Positions 43,394 through 52,043 of a stretch of DNA of 64,000 bases are shown here, piece after piece (position 1 is the stretch's first letter; the number at the start of each line of letters is the position of its first letter). The position numbers and the translations under genes were made by a program. Under the pieces are notes generated by a model, which worked only from the letters and a program-made list of their open reading frames with translations, was not told where the DNA came from and did no database searches. The stretch is from JANWWM01 sp046292465 (GTDB lineage Bacteria; Bacteroidota; Chlorobiia; Chlorobiales; Thermochlorobacteraceae): the NCBI GenBank assembly GCA_046292465.1, contig JBKBRB010000009.1:30982-94981 (forward strand), in the 5' to 3' direction.

Positions 43394-44191
43394 ATGAGCA
43401 TTGAGATTCACCCGACTGCGATTGTTAGTCCAAAGGCACGGCTTGCTAATGGCGTTTCTATCGGCGCATATAGCATTGTTGAGGACGATGTCGAGCTTGG
43501 GGAAGGCACAGTTGTTCAGCCACGCGCGTATATCGGCAACGGTGCACGAATTGGTAAAAACTGCCAAATTTTCGTCGGTGCGGTTGTGTCCATGATTCCC
43601 CAAGATTTGAAGTTCAAGGGCGAAATTTCTTTTGCCATTATCGGGGATAATACGACGATTCGCGAATATGCAACTGTTCATCGTGGCACAGGGGAAAACG
43701 GTAGGACGCTCGTCGGCTCAAACTGCCTCATTATGGCATATGTGCACCTTGCTCATGATGTTGTGGTTGGAAATCATGTCATTATTTCAAACACAACACA
43801 AGTTGCGGGGCATTGCGAAATCGGCGACTATGCCACGATTGGCGGCGTTTGTGGCATTCACCAATTTACGCGGATTGGACGACACACGATGGTGGCCAGT
43901 TCTTCGCGCGTCGTCTATGATGTTCCGCCTTTTGTGATGGCAGGCAGAGAGCCATTTCGCTATGAAGGATTAAACCTTGTGGGCTTAAAGCGTCGGGGCT
44001 TCGCGCCAGAAACGCTTGCTTCTTTACGCAACCTTTATCGCTTGATTTTTCAGTCAGGTTTGTTGATTCCAAATGCACTCGAACGCGTCAAGTCGGAAAT
44101 CCCACCTTCGCCAGAGCGCGATGAAGTCATTGCCTTTTTTGAATCGGGAAAACATCGCAAGTTTATTCGCTCGCCTCTTCATTTTGAATAG
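43394..44191 (+). CDS. lpxA: UDP-N-acetylglucosamine acyltransferase
   Basis: First enzyme of lipid A synthesis; it transfers a 3-hydroxyacyl chain from ACP to UDP-GlcNAc. The 265-residue left-handed beta helix has hexapeptide repeats to about residue 190 and a helical C-terminus. The catalytic histidine is His121 in HLAHDVVVGN; GGVCGIHQFTRIG and GLNLVGLKRRGF are also diagnostic. It lies 6 bases after the DUF2723 gene. Its presence implies lipid A-containing outer membrane. Confidence 0.96.
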   Translation: MSIEIHPTAIVSPKARLANGVSIGAYSIVEDDVELGEGTVVQPRAYIGNGARIGKNCQIFVGAVVSMIPQDLKFKGEISFAIIGDNTTIREYATVHRGTGENGRTLVGSNCLIMAYVHLAHDVVVGNHVIISNTTQVAGHCEIGDYATIGGVCGIHQFTRIGRHTMVASSSRVVYDVPPFVMAGREPFRYEGLNLVGLKRRGFAPETLASLRNLYRLIFQSGLLIPNALERVKSEIPPSPERDEVIAFFESGKHRKFIRSPLHFE

Positions 44192-44255
44192 GCTTGCAAT
44201 TCTCAAAACCTTTCCTAAATTCCCAAAATTTTTCAAACACAAACGCATTCCCACT

Positions 44256-44759
44256 ATGGCACGAGACCTCAACAAAGTGATGCTTATCGGTCGCTTAGGT
44301 TCTGACCCTGAAGCCCGTACTACACCGAATGGCTCGTTAGTTGTCACTTTCAGTTTAGCCACAGGCGACAGTTACAAGGATAAGAACACAGGACAGACAG
44401 TCGAGAAAACTGAATGGCATCGAATCGTCGTTTGGGACAAGCTCGGCGAAGTTTGTCGGCAGTATCTTCACAAAGGCAGTTTGGTTTATGTGGAAGGTCG
44501 CTTGCAAACGCGCAGTTGGGACGACAAAGAGACAGGTAAGAAGAATTACATCACGGAAATTGTCTGCACCGATATGCAAATTCTGACGCCCAAGTCGCAG
44601 TCGCAAAATGACAAAGGGGGACAAATGCCCCCTGCTCCGCCGCCATCGGCATATGAGGAAATGCCAACGTCGTCCGACTCCACAGCGTCGGCATTCTCCT
44701 CAAAGCACATGCCAGAAGCACCTTCAAGCGAACCGAAGAGCGACGATTTGCCGTTTTAA
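44256..44759 (+). CDS. ssb: Single-stranded DNA-binding protein
   Basis: A 167-residue SSB from ATG 44256; the longer ORF begins inside lpxA in another frame. The OB fold begins MARDLNKVMLIGRLGSDPE and includes TEWHRIVVWDKLGE. A Pro/Ser-rich linker (about 115-160) leads to the acidic tip DDLPF, which recruits repair and replication partners. It is followed by a terminator at 44782. Confidence 0.97.
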   Translation: MARDLNKVMLIGRLGSDPEARTTPNGSLVVTFSLATGDSYKDKNTGQTVEKTEWHRIVVWDKLGEVCRQYLHKGSLVYVEGRLQTRSWDDKETGKKNYITEIVCTDMQILTPKSQSQNDKGGQMPPAPPPSAYEEMPTSSDSTASAFSSKHMPEAPSSEPKSDDLPF

Positions 44760-44781
44760 CGACTTCATCAATGCCAATGAT

Positions 44782-44813
44782 GCCGCTTTTATTTACAAGC
44801 GGCTTTTTCTTTT
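44782..44813 (+). terminator. Intrinsic terminator after ssb
   Basis: GCCGCTT (44782-44788) pairs with AAGCGGC (44797-44803) around an 8-base loop, followed by TTTTTCTTTT. It ends 2 bases before the ATG of the next gene, which shows that gene's start is not at 44771. Confidence 0.85.
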
Positions 44814-44815
44814 CC

Positions 44816-46108
44816 ATGCTTAGCTTCTTTTTGGTTTTCTTGCTGATAGTGTCGCAAGTCGCTTATTCGCAATCCCCACAAGATAACACAGAGCGTGTCG
44901 TGGTTTTAGAGCGTGCGAATGAAATTTCAAGTGGCACTTTCACATCAGCGAAAACAAAAACATCGCCCGCCGTTTCCGAACCGATTCGCATTGTGAGCGG
45001 CAATGTGCGCTTCATTGAAACCACCACAACGGTCGACTGCGACACTGCGGTGCAATTTCTTCAATCCCGAAAAATTCGTTTGGTCGGAAACATCGTGATT
45101 GTGCGCGATACGGTTACCGTTCGTGGCGAGGAAGGATTTTATTTCCCCGATGAACGTAAATCCATTCTTGAAAAAAATGTAAGCCTTACAGACAAGCAAG
45201 TTTTGCTCAATAGTCAAAAGGGGGTGTATTTTTCTGACATCAAGACAGCGTATTTCAGCGAAAAAGTGTCCCTGAAAGATACTGCCAATCTCATTTTCTC
45301 CGATAGCCTCGTTTATTTTCGCAACGATGCTCGTGCGCTCGTTCTGGGCAATGTGATTGTAACGAATCCGACCGATAACATCGTCATCACAGGCGATTAC
45401 GGTGAACATTTCATCAATGAAAAACGCAGTTTCATCACAGGAAATCCTGTTCTCACCAAAATCGATACTGCTGCGTCGGGCGAAATAGATACGCTTGTCA
45501 TTCGCTCTAAACGAATGGACGCCTTTCGAAGTGAATCCGATACCCTACCGCGCATTGACATTACCGACAGTGTCCGAATCAGGCGCGGCAGGCTTCGCTC
45601 TCGCTCCAATAAAGCAAGATACTTGCTTCAAAAAAAGGTAATCATGCTCTATGAAAATCCTATCGTTTGGTATGAAAACAATCAACTGACGGGCGACTCG
45701 ATTGTCGTTGAACTTTGTGAGGACGGGCGGCGGAATCGGATTGATAAAATGTTCATTTATCGGCGCGCCTTTCTTGCCTCAAAAGATTCGCTCGATCGTT
45801 CAGGCAAAAAGTTCAATCAAATTTCAGGCGACGAAATGGTGATTACTTTTAATGAAAATTCGCAGATTGCACGCACCGATGTCTTCAAGCAGTCGCGTAG
45901 CCTTTATTACCCCTTCGACGACGGCAAGCCGAAAGGGGCAAACTTGACCAGCGGCGACGAAATCACCGTTTATTTTCAAAACAATCAAATTCAATCTATC
46001 ACATTTCGTGGCGCGATTGAAGGCATGCAATACCCTGAACGGCTTATCAACCGCGTTCAAAATCTCCCCAATTTTCAGTGGCGCGAATCAGAAAAACCAA
46101 CCGAATAA
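44816..46108 (+). CDS. OstA/LptA-like periplasmic protein
   Basis: A 430-residue exported protein from ATG 44816, with signal MLSFFLVFLLIVSQVAYSQ. The body is a run of short beta strands with the OstA-like N pattern (IVSGNVRFIETTTTVDCDTA, later IRLVGNIVIVRDTVTVRGEEGFYF). It also has terminal text QIQSITFRGAIEGMQYPE found in Bacteroidota OstA-like proteins. These proteins are thought to bridge the periplasm during lipopolysaccharide export. lpxA two genes upstream fits. An outer start at 44771 would read through the ssb terminator and is rejected. Confidence 0.8.
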   Translation: MLSFFLVFLLIVSQVAYSQSPQDNTERVVVLERANEISSGTFTSAKTKTSPAVSEPIRIVSGNVRFIETTTTVDCDTAVQFLQSRKIRLVGNIVIVRDTVTVRGEEGFYFPDERKSILEKNVSLTDKQVLLNSQKGVYFSDIKTAYFSEKVSLKDTANLIFSDSLVYFRNDARALVLGNVIVTNPTDNIVITGDYGEHFINEKRSFITGNPVLTKIDTAASGEIDTLVIRSKRMDAFRSESDTLPRIDITDSVRIRRGRLRSRSNKARYLLQKKVIMLYENPIVWYENNQLTGDSIVVELCEDGRRNRIDKMFIYRRAFLASKDSLDRSGKKFNQISGDEMVITFNENSQIARTDVFKQSRSLYYPFDDGKPKGANLTSGDEITVYFQNNQIQSITFRGAIEGMQYPERLINRVQNLPNFQWRESEKPTE

Positions 46109-46174
46109 CTTATTTCCTCCGTAATTGATGTTTGATTTTTGTCGCAAAAATTTTGTCCGATATTTTAGTCAAAT

Positions 46175-46198
46175 AAAAAAGGCGGAACAGTGTCCGCC
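46175..46198 (-). terminator. Intrinsic terminator after the OmpA-like gene
   Basis: On the minus strand GGCGGA pairs with TCCGCC around a 6-base loop, followed by TTTTTT. It lies about 22 bases after the stop. On the plus strand it would give only a weak T-run for the OstA-like gene. Confidence 0.85.
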
Positions 46199-46219
46199 TT
46201 CACAACCATTATCGAGAGA

Positions 46220-46942
46220 TTACTTTTTCTTCTTGCCTTTTGGTGCTTTCGGCTCAACGACACGAACAACCTTTGCTTCGATTTTGCCCGAAGCCATGCC
46301 TTTACCAACGACGACGCGATTGCCTGCAATTTTGTTCTTCACAAGGTAAGAACGAACTGCCGACGCACGCTTCATCGCTTCAGCTTTTTGCTTCTTTGCG
46401 GGCGTTGAAGCATCTGCAAAGCCAGTAATTTCAACTACAAGATTTTCTTTTTCCTTCAACAAATTCAAAAGACGGCTCAAGTCAGACTCATCGGTGATTT
46501 TGCCGTTCTTAGCAAATGAAGCATTGAACGAAAGCATATCGCCAACATTGCTGAGCGTTGGTGGCGGTGGTGGTGGCGGTGGTGGTGGTGGTGGTGGCGG
46601 CGGTGGTGGCGGGTCTTTCACGGTAACCGTCACGGTTTGTTCGACTGAACCACCTGCGTTGCTTGCATACAAGCGGTATGTTGTGGTTTGGCTGGGATTA
46701 ACGTTTGAGTTGCCGACAATCATCGTATCGCCTTCGGCACGAAGCATTGGCTCCATTCCGTCAATTAAAACGGTATCGGGCGAGCCGTAGACTTCCCATG
46801 AAAGATTGACCGGTCCCTTGCCTTTGACAATTGACTCGGGTGTCGCCTTGAATGAGGCAATCGTTGGTGGTGCTGGTGGACCGCCACAGCGCATCGCAAC
46901 CGCACACAAAACGGACAGAGTGATGACCTGAAGTCGTCTCAT
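46220..46942 (-). CDS. OmpA-like protein with an 18-proline linker
   Basis: A 240-residue exported protein. The signal (MRRLQVITLSVLCAVAMRC) ends in a Cys with a non-canonical lipobox. Residues about 25-110 form an immunoglobulin-like beta domain (NLSWEVYGSPDTVLIDG). A run of 18 prolines leads to a C-terminal OmpA-like, peptidoglycan-binding domain (VVEITGFADASTPAKKQ, then RASAVRSYLVKN). The tail is very basic. An AGGAG lies upstream. It probably anchors the outer membrane to the cell wall; translation of the proline run should need EF-P. Confidence 0.75.
   Translation of the reverse strand: MRRLQVITLSVLCAVAMRCGGPPAPPTIASFKATPESIVKGKGPVNLSWEVYGSPDTVLIDGMEPMLRAEGDTMIVGNSNVNPSQTTTYRLYASNAGGSVEQTVTVTVKDPPPPPPPPPPPPPPPPPPTLSNVGDMLSFNASFAKNGKITDESDLSRLLNLLKEKENLVVEITGFADASTPAKKQKAEAMKRASAVRSYLVKNKIAGNRVVVGKGMASGKIEAKVVRVVEPKAPKGKKKK
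46559..46612 (-). repeat. CCN trinucleotide repeat encoding 18 prolines
   Basis: Eighteen consecutive proline codons, a mixture of CCA and CCG. Because the unit is three bases, copy-number change alters linker length without shifting frame. Confidence 0.95.
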
Positions 46943-46980
46943 GATAGGTGTTCTCCTCGTTTTTGACGTTTGATGAGTTA

Positions 46981-47005
46981 AAAAAGGCTTTCTTTTATTA
47001 GAAAG
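46981..47005 (-). terminator. Weak hairpin with T-run before the OmpA-like gene
   Basis: On the minus strand CTTTCT pairs with AGAAAG around a 6-base loop, followed by CC and TTTTT. It could end transcripts of the ABC permease gene or act in the OmpA-like leader. Confidence 0.4.
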
Positions 47006-47161
47006 TTGAGTTTGATATAAAAGCTAGCGGTATTTTTGACCGTCCTTCCCACGATTGATGCTTGCAGACGCAATATGACCGTGAAAAGTGGGCGCAATAT
47101 ACAACGATTTAACTCAATTTCGAAAATTGCACACTTTTTTGCGCTTCTTTGCTTTGTCAAG

Positions 47162-48529
47162 TTATTGATATTTAAGGGCTTCAACGGGTTCAATACGCGC
47201 GGCGCGATTTGCAGGGTAGAGTCCTGCGAGCATACTAATCAAGATGGAAAACACAATTGCGGAAATGACAAGCCAACTTGGAAAGTAAAAAAAGGCTAAT
47301 TCCGTTCCCGCTTGTTTTTGCACATAGTAATTCGCGAGCGCATTCACGCCCATCGTGCCGAGTTTCCCCAAGAGCAATCCCAGCACGCCGCCGAAAAATC
47401 CAATCACTGCGCTTTCAACAAGAATGATGCGCCTTACATCGCTATCATTTGCGCCGACAGCTTTCATGATTCCAATTTCTCTGTATCGCTCCATGATGGA
47501 CATAATCATCGTGTTTGTGATGCCAAGCGTTGCCACAACCAGCGCAATCGTTCCAACGACTGCCAACGCCATATCGAACAAGATGAAGAGCCGTTTGAAC
47601 TCCTCGAACTCATCAGCAAAACTCGTTACGTTGAGTTTGATTTTTTGTAGTGCAGATTTGACGAGTTCAGCTTCTTTTGGATTACTAACGCGAACAACAA
47701 TGGCTTGATAGCCGTCGCGCTGTTCGGTGCGGCGAAGCAAATCAATCGTCGACACGAAGTTGAGTCGCTCCAACCTTTCCGCTGTCGCCATTGGCATAAT
47801 GAGGCGCAAGCCGCTCGAGAGTTTTTGAATCTCTTTATCCATAATGCCAACGATTCGGAATTGGTATTTGCGCTCGGCGATAGGTATTCCGCCGCCCACG
47901 CCAAAAGTGGTCGAAAGCGTCATGATTTTCTTGAAGTCGAGCGTTACGGTTGTGAGCGTTACGGTCTTACCCAGAGCATCTTGTGGATTTTTCACGCCGA
48001 TGCGATTGAGCAAAATTTCCGATACCACCACCTCTTTGGCAGAATCACTTTCAAAAAATGACCCATAACGAATTTGATTGTAGCCTGCCACTTTACCCAT
48101 TGACGCAGGCAAGGCTTCGGTTAAAACGGGCGTGTCGAGCGTATCGAGTGAAAGCCGACACGGAAAGATGATTTCAGGATAAACAATCGCGCCTGGCGCA
48201 ACCTGTGCCGAAATGGCTTTGACTTTTTGCAGCACTTCGGGCGTCAGCACCACCAAATTGGCTTCCTTTTTCTTTTCGTTCTTAAAAACGCGATTTGAAA
48301 AATTCACAAGGCTTGCAAACTCGTTGCTCGTCGGTGAAATGCGCACCGTATTGAAAAGTTCAAGGTCGCTGAACTCATCGGTAAAAGTTTTTTGAAGCCC
48401 TGAACCGTAGGCGAGCATTGAGACAAGTGCCGCCGTTCCGACACCAACGCCGATGATGGTGAGCGTGTTGCGCAGTTTGGCGCGACGTAGGTTTTCAAAA
48501 GCGAAGCGAAGTAAGTCGTGAAGCGTCAT
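47162..48529 (-). CDS. MacB-like ABC transporter permease
   Basis: A 455-residue permease from ATG 48529. One N-terminal membrane helix (RNTLTIIGVGVGTAALVSM) is followed by a large periplasmic MacB-PCD type domain (about 50-320). The FtsX-type C-terminal membrane block has three helices (NTMIMSIMERYREIGIMKAVGA is its hallmark region). It ends ARIEPVEALKYQ. It exports or extracts a lipophilic or peptide substrate with an ATPase and adaptor, neither of which is adjacent. Confidence 0.88.
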   Translation of the reverse strand: MTLHDLLRFAFENLRRAKLRNTLTIIGVGVGTAALVSMLAYGSGLQKTFTDEFSDLELFNTVRISPTSNEFASLVNFSNRVFKNEKKKEANLVVLTPEVLQKVKAISAQVAPGAIVYPEIIFPCRLSLDTLDTPVLTEALPASMGKVAGYNQIRYGSFFESDSAKEVVVSEILLNRIGVKNPQDALGKTVTLTTVTLDFKKIMTLSTTFGVGGGIPIAERKYQFRIVGIMDKEIQKLSSGLRLIMPMATAERLERLNFVSTIDLLRRTEQRDGYQAIVVRVSNPKEAELVKSALQKIKLNVTSFADEFEEFKRLFILFDMALAVVGTIALVVATLGITNTMIMSIMERYREIGIMKAVGANDSDVRRIILVESAVIGFFGGVLGLLLGKLGTMGVNALANYYVQKQAGTELAFFYFPSWLVISAIVFSILISMLAGLYPANRAARIEPVEALKYQ

Positions 48530-48669
48530 TGGATGCGATGTTGAACGAATTGAGCGATTAAGCGAAGTTTCTCTTCTGAAAACGAGACGTGAAAGCGTAA
48601 TCGTTCTTTGCAATTGAACTTGAAATCGACTATCTCGGCTCTTTTTTCGGGTTATACTTCTGTGATTTG

Positions 48670-48729
48670 TTTGGGCGGCGACAGATGCACCTCTAAATTG
48701 ACGCTAACTAAAATCACTGCTGTTGCAGT
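48670..48729 (+). promoter_or_regulatory. Candidate promoter and small palindrome before the pucC-like gene
   Basis: TTTG (48670-48673), a 20-base spacer and TAAATTGA (48694-48701) give a partial -33/-7 promoter. Just downstream, ACTGC (48716-48720) and GCAGT (48725-48729) form an inverted repeat around TGTT, a possible operator. Confidence 0.35.
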
Positions 48730-48753
48730 CGAGTTGTTTTGAAGTTATTGCAG

Positions 48754-48759
48754 AAGGAG
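48754..48759 (+). promoter_or_regulatory. Strong Shine-Dalgarno of the pucC-like gene
   Basis: AAGGAG lies 7 bases before the ATG at 48767. Confidence 0.8.
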
Positions 48760-48766
48760 ATTAAAG

Positions 48767-50215
48767 ATGTTAAATCAACTTTCGCGCCAAAGTCAATTTG
48801 AGCGTCAGCGCATAGATTTGCCAACCGGCACACTTGCATCACACACGTCGCTAACAGAGCATTCCGCTCAAACGCCAGAATCCAAATTAGAGCAACTCTC
48901 GCGAGAAATTCCGTTGCCGCGCGTTTTGCAAATTTGCTTGCTTCAACTCTCAACAGCAACGCTCTTTGTGTTGCTTAACAGCACGCTCAACCGTGTGATG
49001 GTTGTTGAACTCAACATTTCGGCAACGCTCGTCGGGGTGCTGATTGGGTTTCACAACATTTTGGCGTTTGTGCGTCCGATGATTGGGCATTACAGCGATA
49101 CGCACTTGCGATTTGGGTTGCGCCGCACGCCGAATATCATCGTCGGAAACCTGCTTGCTGTGTCGGGCGTGGTGTTGTCGGTTTATGGTGCGTTGGCATT
49201 TGAAGAAAATTTCGCGCTCGGCATCACCTTGCTTCTCATCGCCTTCACGCTTTATGGCGTCGGGGTGAATTTCGTCGGCACGATGTTTTACGCACTTCTG
49301 GCTGACAGCGCAGGCGAAAAGCATAAAGCCAAAGCCGTTACGGTTGGCTGGTTCGTTCTCATTCTCGGCACGATTGTCGCAAGCGGCTTTATTGGAAAAT
49401 ACCTCGAGAACTTTTCGATGGAGCGGCTCGTGTCGCTGTTTTGGGCCGGCGCTGGGGTCTCGATTTTCTTCACATGGCTCGCTGTGTTCGGCACAGAAAA
49501 ACGCTTCGCTCGTGAGCATGAAATTGTGAAGAACGAAAAGCATGCCTTGCATTTGAGCGACGCCTTGAAGCGACTCGTGGCAAACCCGACCGTTTATGCG
49601 TTCTTCATCTTTATGTTCGTAACCGTTGTCGCCATTCAAGGGCAAGATGTGATTCTCGAACCTTTCGGCGCAGAACTTTTTGGCATGAGTGTTTCTCAAA
49701 CAACTGAACTCACGCGCATTTGGGGCACAGGCACCATGCTCGGCATCGTTACGCTGGGCTTGTTCTTCGTAAATCGCATTGGAAAGAAGCGCACGACCTA
49801 TCTCGGCTGTTTCGTCTCCGCACTTGGCTTCTTGGCGATTTCACTTTCACCGATGATTGATATTCTAACCTTCAAAGGCGGCGTGTTTCTGCTTGGCGTT
49901 GGAAACGGCGCGCTTACCGTCGGCTCGCTCACGATTATGATGGACATGACCACGCGCGAAAATGCAGGGCTCTTTATGGGACTTTGGGGCATGGGGCAAG
50001 CGATTGCCAATTTCGTCGCCAACGCAACCGGGGGTGCCATTCGCGACATTGCCCTTTGGATAACGCAAAACCATTATGCAGGCTACGCCACCGCCTTCGC
50101 CATTGAAATCATCGGACTTTTCGCCGCTATTATGATTTTGCGCGGCATTGATATTCAAGAGTTTCAATCTAAAACACAGCACACGCTTTCAAGCGTTGTG
50201 AGCCAAGCCGATTAA
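48767..50215 (+). CDS. BCD-family (PucC/LhaA-like) transporter
   Basis: A 482-residue major-facilitator protein with 12 hydrophobic segments after a polar N-terminus of about 45 residues. The text NRVMVVELNISATLVG, then MIGHYSDTHLRFGLRRTPNIIVGN, marks the BCD family, whose members assist light-harvesting complex assembly or pigment delivery (PucC, LhaA). In Chlorobi the exact role is not established. The strong Shine-Dalgarno matches that of pscA. Confidence 0.85.
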   Translation: MLNQLSRQSQFERQRIDLPTGTLASHTSLTEHSAQTPESKLEQLSREIPLPRVLQICLLQLSTATLFVLLNSTLNRVMVVELNISATLVGVLIGFHNILAFVRPMIGHYSDTHLRFGLRRTPNIIVGNLLAVSGVVLSVYGALAFEENFALGITLLLIAFTLYGVGVNFVGTMFYALLADSAGEKHKAKAVTVGWFVLILGTIVASGFIGKYLENFSMERLVSLFWAGAGVSIFFTWLAVFGTEKRFAREHEIVKNEKHALHLSDALKRLVANPTVYAFFIFMFVTVVAIQGQDVILEPFGAELFGMSVSQTTELTRIWGTGTMLGIVTLGLFFVNRIGKKRTTYLGCFVSALGFLAISLSPMIDILTFKGGVFLLGVGNGALTVGSLTIMMDMTTRENAGLFMGLWGMGQAIANFVANATGGAIRDIALWITQNHYAGYATAFAIEIIGLFAAIMILRGIDIQEFQSKTQHTLSSVVSQAD

Positions 50216-50219
50216 AACC

Positions 50220-50630
50220 ATGCGATACTTGTTGCTGGTATTTCTTGTCTCTATTACGGGGTGTCAAAGTGTGCCGCCGAAGGCTTCACTCATTGGAAGT
50301 TTTCGCGGCACAACCGTTCGACAGCCGAAAGAGCCGAAAAATGGCGCATTCACGACCGTTTATATTCCGACTTACGAAGTAGGCGTTGTCTTCACAGAAA
50401 ACGAGTTCAGTGGCTCGCAAAAGAAGGAAGAGGAAGAGCCTATCATCATTCGTGGCAAATATGAACTGACGCAAAAGCCGAACACGATTCGATTTATCGC
50501 CGAAGATTTCGCAAATGAAGTCGTGTTGCTTGACGGCGTTTTTTCTTACACATTGGTTGATAAAACTCTCACGCTCACTAAACAAGACGGCTCGCTTAAA
50601 CTCGTTCTCACTCGGCTACCTGAACGATAA
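50220..50630 (+). CDS. Small uncharacterised lipoprotein
   Basis: A 136-residue lipoprotein (lipobox ITGC, Cys15). The body appears to be a small beta-barrel (SFRGTTVRQPKEPKNG, then IRGKYELTQKPNTIRF and the strand-rich end VDKTLTLTKQDGSLKLVLT), similar in style to lipocalin-like Bacteroidota lipoproteins. No family is recognised. It follows the pucC-like gene by 4 bases, so it is probably co-transcribed. Its 3' end overlaps mtaB by 23 bases tail to tail. Confidence 0.7.
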   Translation: MRYLLLVFLVSITGCQSVPPKASLIGSFRGTTVRQPKEPKNGAFTTVYIPTYEVGVVFTENEFSGSQKKEEEEPIIIRGKYELTQKPNTIRFIAEDFANEVVLLDGVFSYTLVDKTLTLTKQDGSLKLVLTRLPER

Positions 50631-52011
50631 GCGGCTCGCCAATCACATTCAGCGCGTCGTCAATGCCTGTAAGATTGACGCGGCGCATTTGCCTGACCAA
50701 ATTTTCTTTCGCCCACGCCTTTGACGGCACTTCAACACCAACGCGCAAGTAGTTTGCCGTATGCCCGTAGCAATAAAGTTTCTCGGTTGAAGTTTGTTCG
50801 CCGTTCAACTCTTCATCGTCCGAAAATTCGTTTTCAAAGAGCACGTCCATTTCTTCGCCAATGAAGCGCGAAACGAAGGCTTTCTTTTTGAAGTAGGAAA
50901 GTTCGTGCAGTTTTTGACTGCGTGCGTGCTTAATGTGGCTTGGCACTTCGACGACTTTGTGTTCATTGAGCAGTTCAGCCGCGTGTGTGTTGGGACGCTT
51001 GGAGAATGTGAAAACATGCAGATACGCAATCGGAAGCGACTCAATGAAGCGATACGTTTCTTCAAAATGCTCGTCTGTTTCGTTTGGAAATCCAACAATC
51101 ACATCAGCACCAATGCACACATGTGGAATTTTCGCGGCGACCTCTTCGCAACGCGCACGGTAGAGGGCTTTGTTGTAGCGGCGGCGCATCAATCGCAACA
51201 CTTCGGCTGAACCCGATTGCATCGGCAAATGAAAGTGCGGTACAATTCGTTTGGAACTTGCGATGAAATCAATCATCTCGCTGGTGAGCAAGTTTGGCTC
51301 AATCGAGCTAATGCGAAGGCGCGGAATGGGAAGTTTATCAAGGGCTTGAAGCAAGTCAAAAAATGTGTGTTCGCCTTTTGAGCCGTCGGGCGCGTTGCCG
51401 TAGTCGCCAATGTTGACGCCTGTGAGCACAATTTCTTGATAGCCTGCCTCGATAAGCATCTTGGCTTGAAAGACAAGTTTATCAATCGATTCAGAACGGC
51501 TTTGTCCGCGTGCTAATGGAATGGTGCAGTAAGAGCAGTTGTAATTACAGCCGTCTTGCACTTTCAGATAGGCGCGCGTTTGGTCTTGCTCGCCGCCGAT
51601 GGTAATGGAGTGACCGAATCCGAAGTTATCGACGGTTTGAATATCGCTGACGAAAATTTTGGCTTCCTGATTTTTTTCTGCGCCGATATAGTTCATTAAC
51701 TCAAATTTTTCTTTTGCGCCCAGCACCACATCGACGCCTTTAATTGAAGCCAGTTCTTCGGGTTCAAGTTGCGCGTAACAGCCTACGACGGCGACAAAAC
51801 TTTCAGGCGACTTCTTCAAGGCTTTGCGCACCACATTGCGACATTTAGCGTCAGCGTTTTCCGTTACGCTACACGTGTTGATAATCACCACGTCGGCTTT
51901 TTCGCCGAATGGCACAAGTTCGTAGCCTTGCGCAAGAAAAGATTGCGCGAGCGTTGAGGTTTCTGCAAAGTTCAATTTGCACCCAAGCGTATATGTGGAA
52001 ATCCGTTTCAT
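50608..52011 (-). CDS. mtaB: tRNA t6A37 methylthiotransferase
   Basis: A 467-residue radical SAM protein. The UPF0004 domain cluster ligands are Cys11 (TLGCKLN), Cys47 (NTCSVT) and Cys78. The radical SAM cluster is Cys155-x3-Cys159-x2-Cys162 (CNYNCSYC). The short first motif LGCKLN and the NADAK-type segment after NTCSVT place it in the MtaB group, which converts t6A37 to ms2t6A37 in tRNAs reading ANN codons. A C-terminal TRAM-like domain is present, ending EPLIVQ. Confidence 0.9.
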   Translation of the reverse strand: MKRISTYTLGCKLNFAETSTLAQSFLAQGYELVPFGEKADVVIINTCSVTENADAKCRNVVRKALKKSPESFVAVVGCYAQLEPEELASIKGVDVVLGAKEKFELMNYIGAEKNQEAKIFVSDIQTVDNFGFGHSITIGGEQDQTRAYLKVQDGCNYNCSYCTIPLARGQSRSESIDKLVFQAKMLIEAGYQEIVLTGVNIGDYGNAPDGSKGEHTFFDLLQALDKLPIPRLRISSIEPNLLTSEMIDFIASSKRIVPHFHLPMQSGSAEVLRLMRRRYNKALYRARCEEVAAKIPHVCIGADVIVGFPNETDEHFEETYRFIESLPIAYLHVFTFSKRPNTHAAELLNEHKVVEVPSHIKHARSQKLHELSYFKKKAFVSRFIGEEMDVLFENEFSDDEELNGEQTSTEKLYCYGHTANYLRVGVEVPSKAWAKENLVRQMRRVNLTGIDDALNVIGEPLIVQVAE

Positions 52012-52043
52012 GTGTGATGCACCATGCTTAATTGTGATTGAAA

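Noticed and set aside
46559..46612. GGT/GGC repeat as CRISPR or other array
   Set aside because: It is a trinucleotide repeat coding for proline in frame, with no spacers.
48668..48683. PpsR/CrtJ-type operator TGT-N12-ACA
   Set aside because: The spacing here is N10, not N12, and such TGT/ACA pairs are common by chance.
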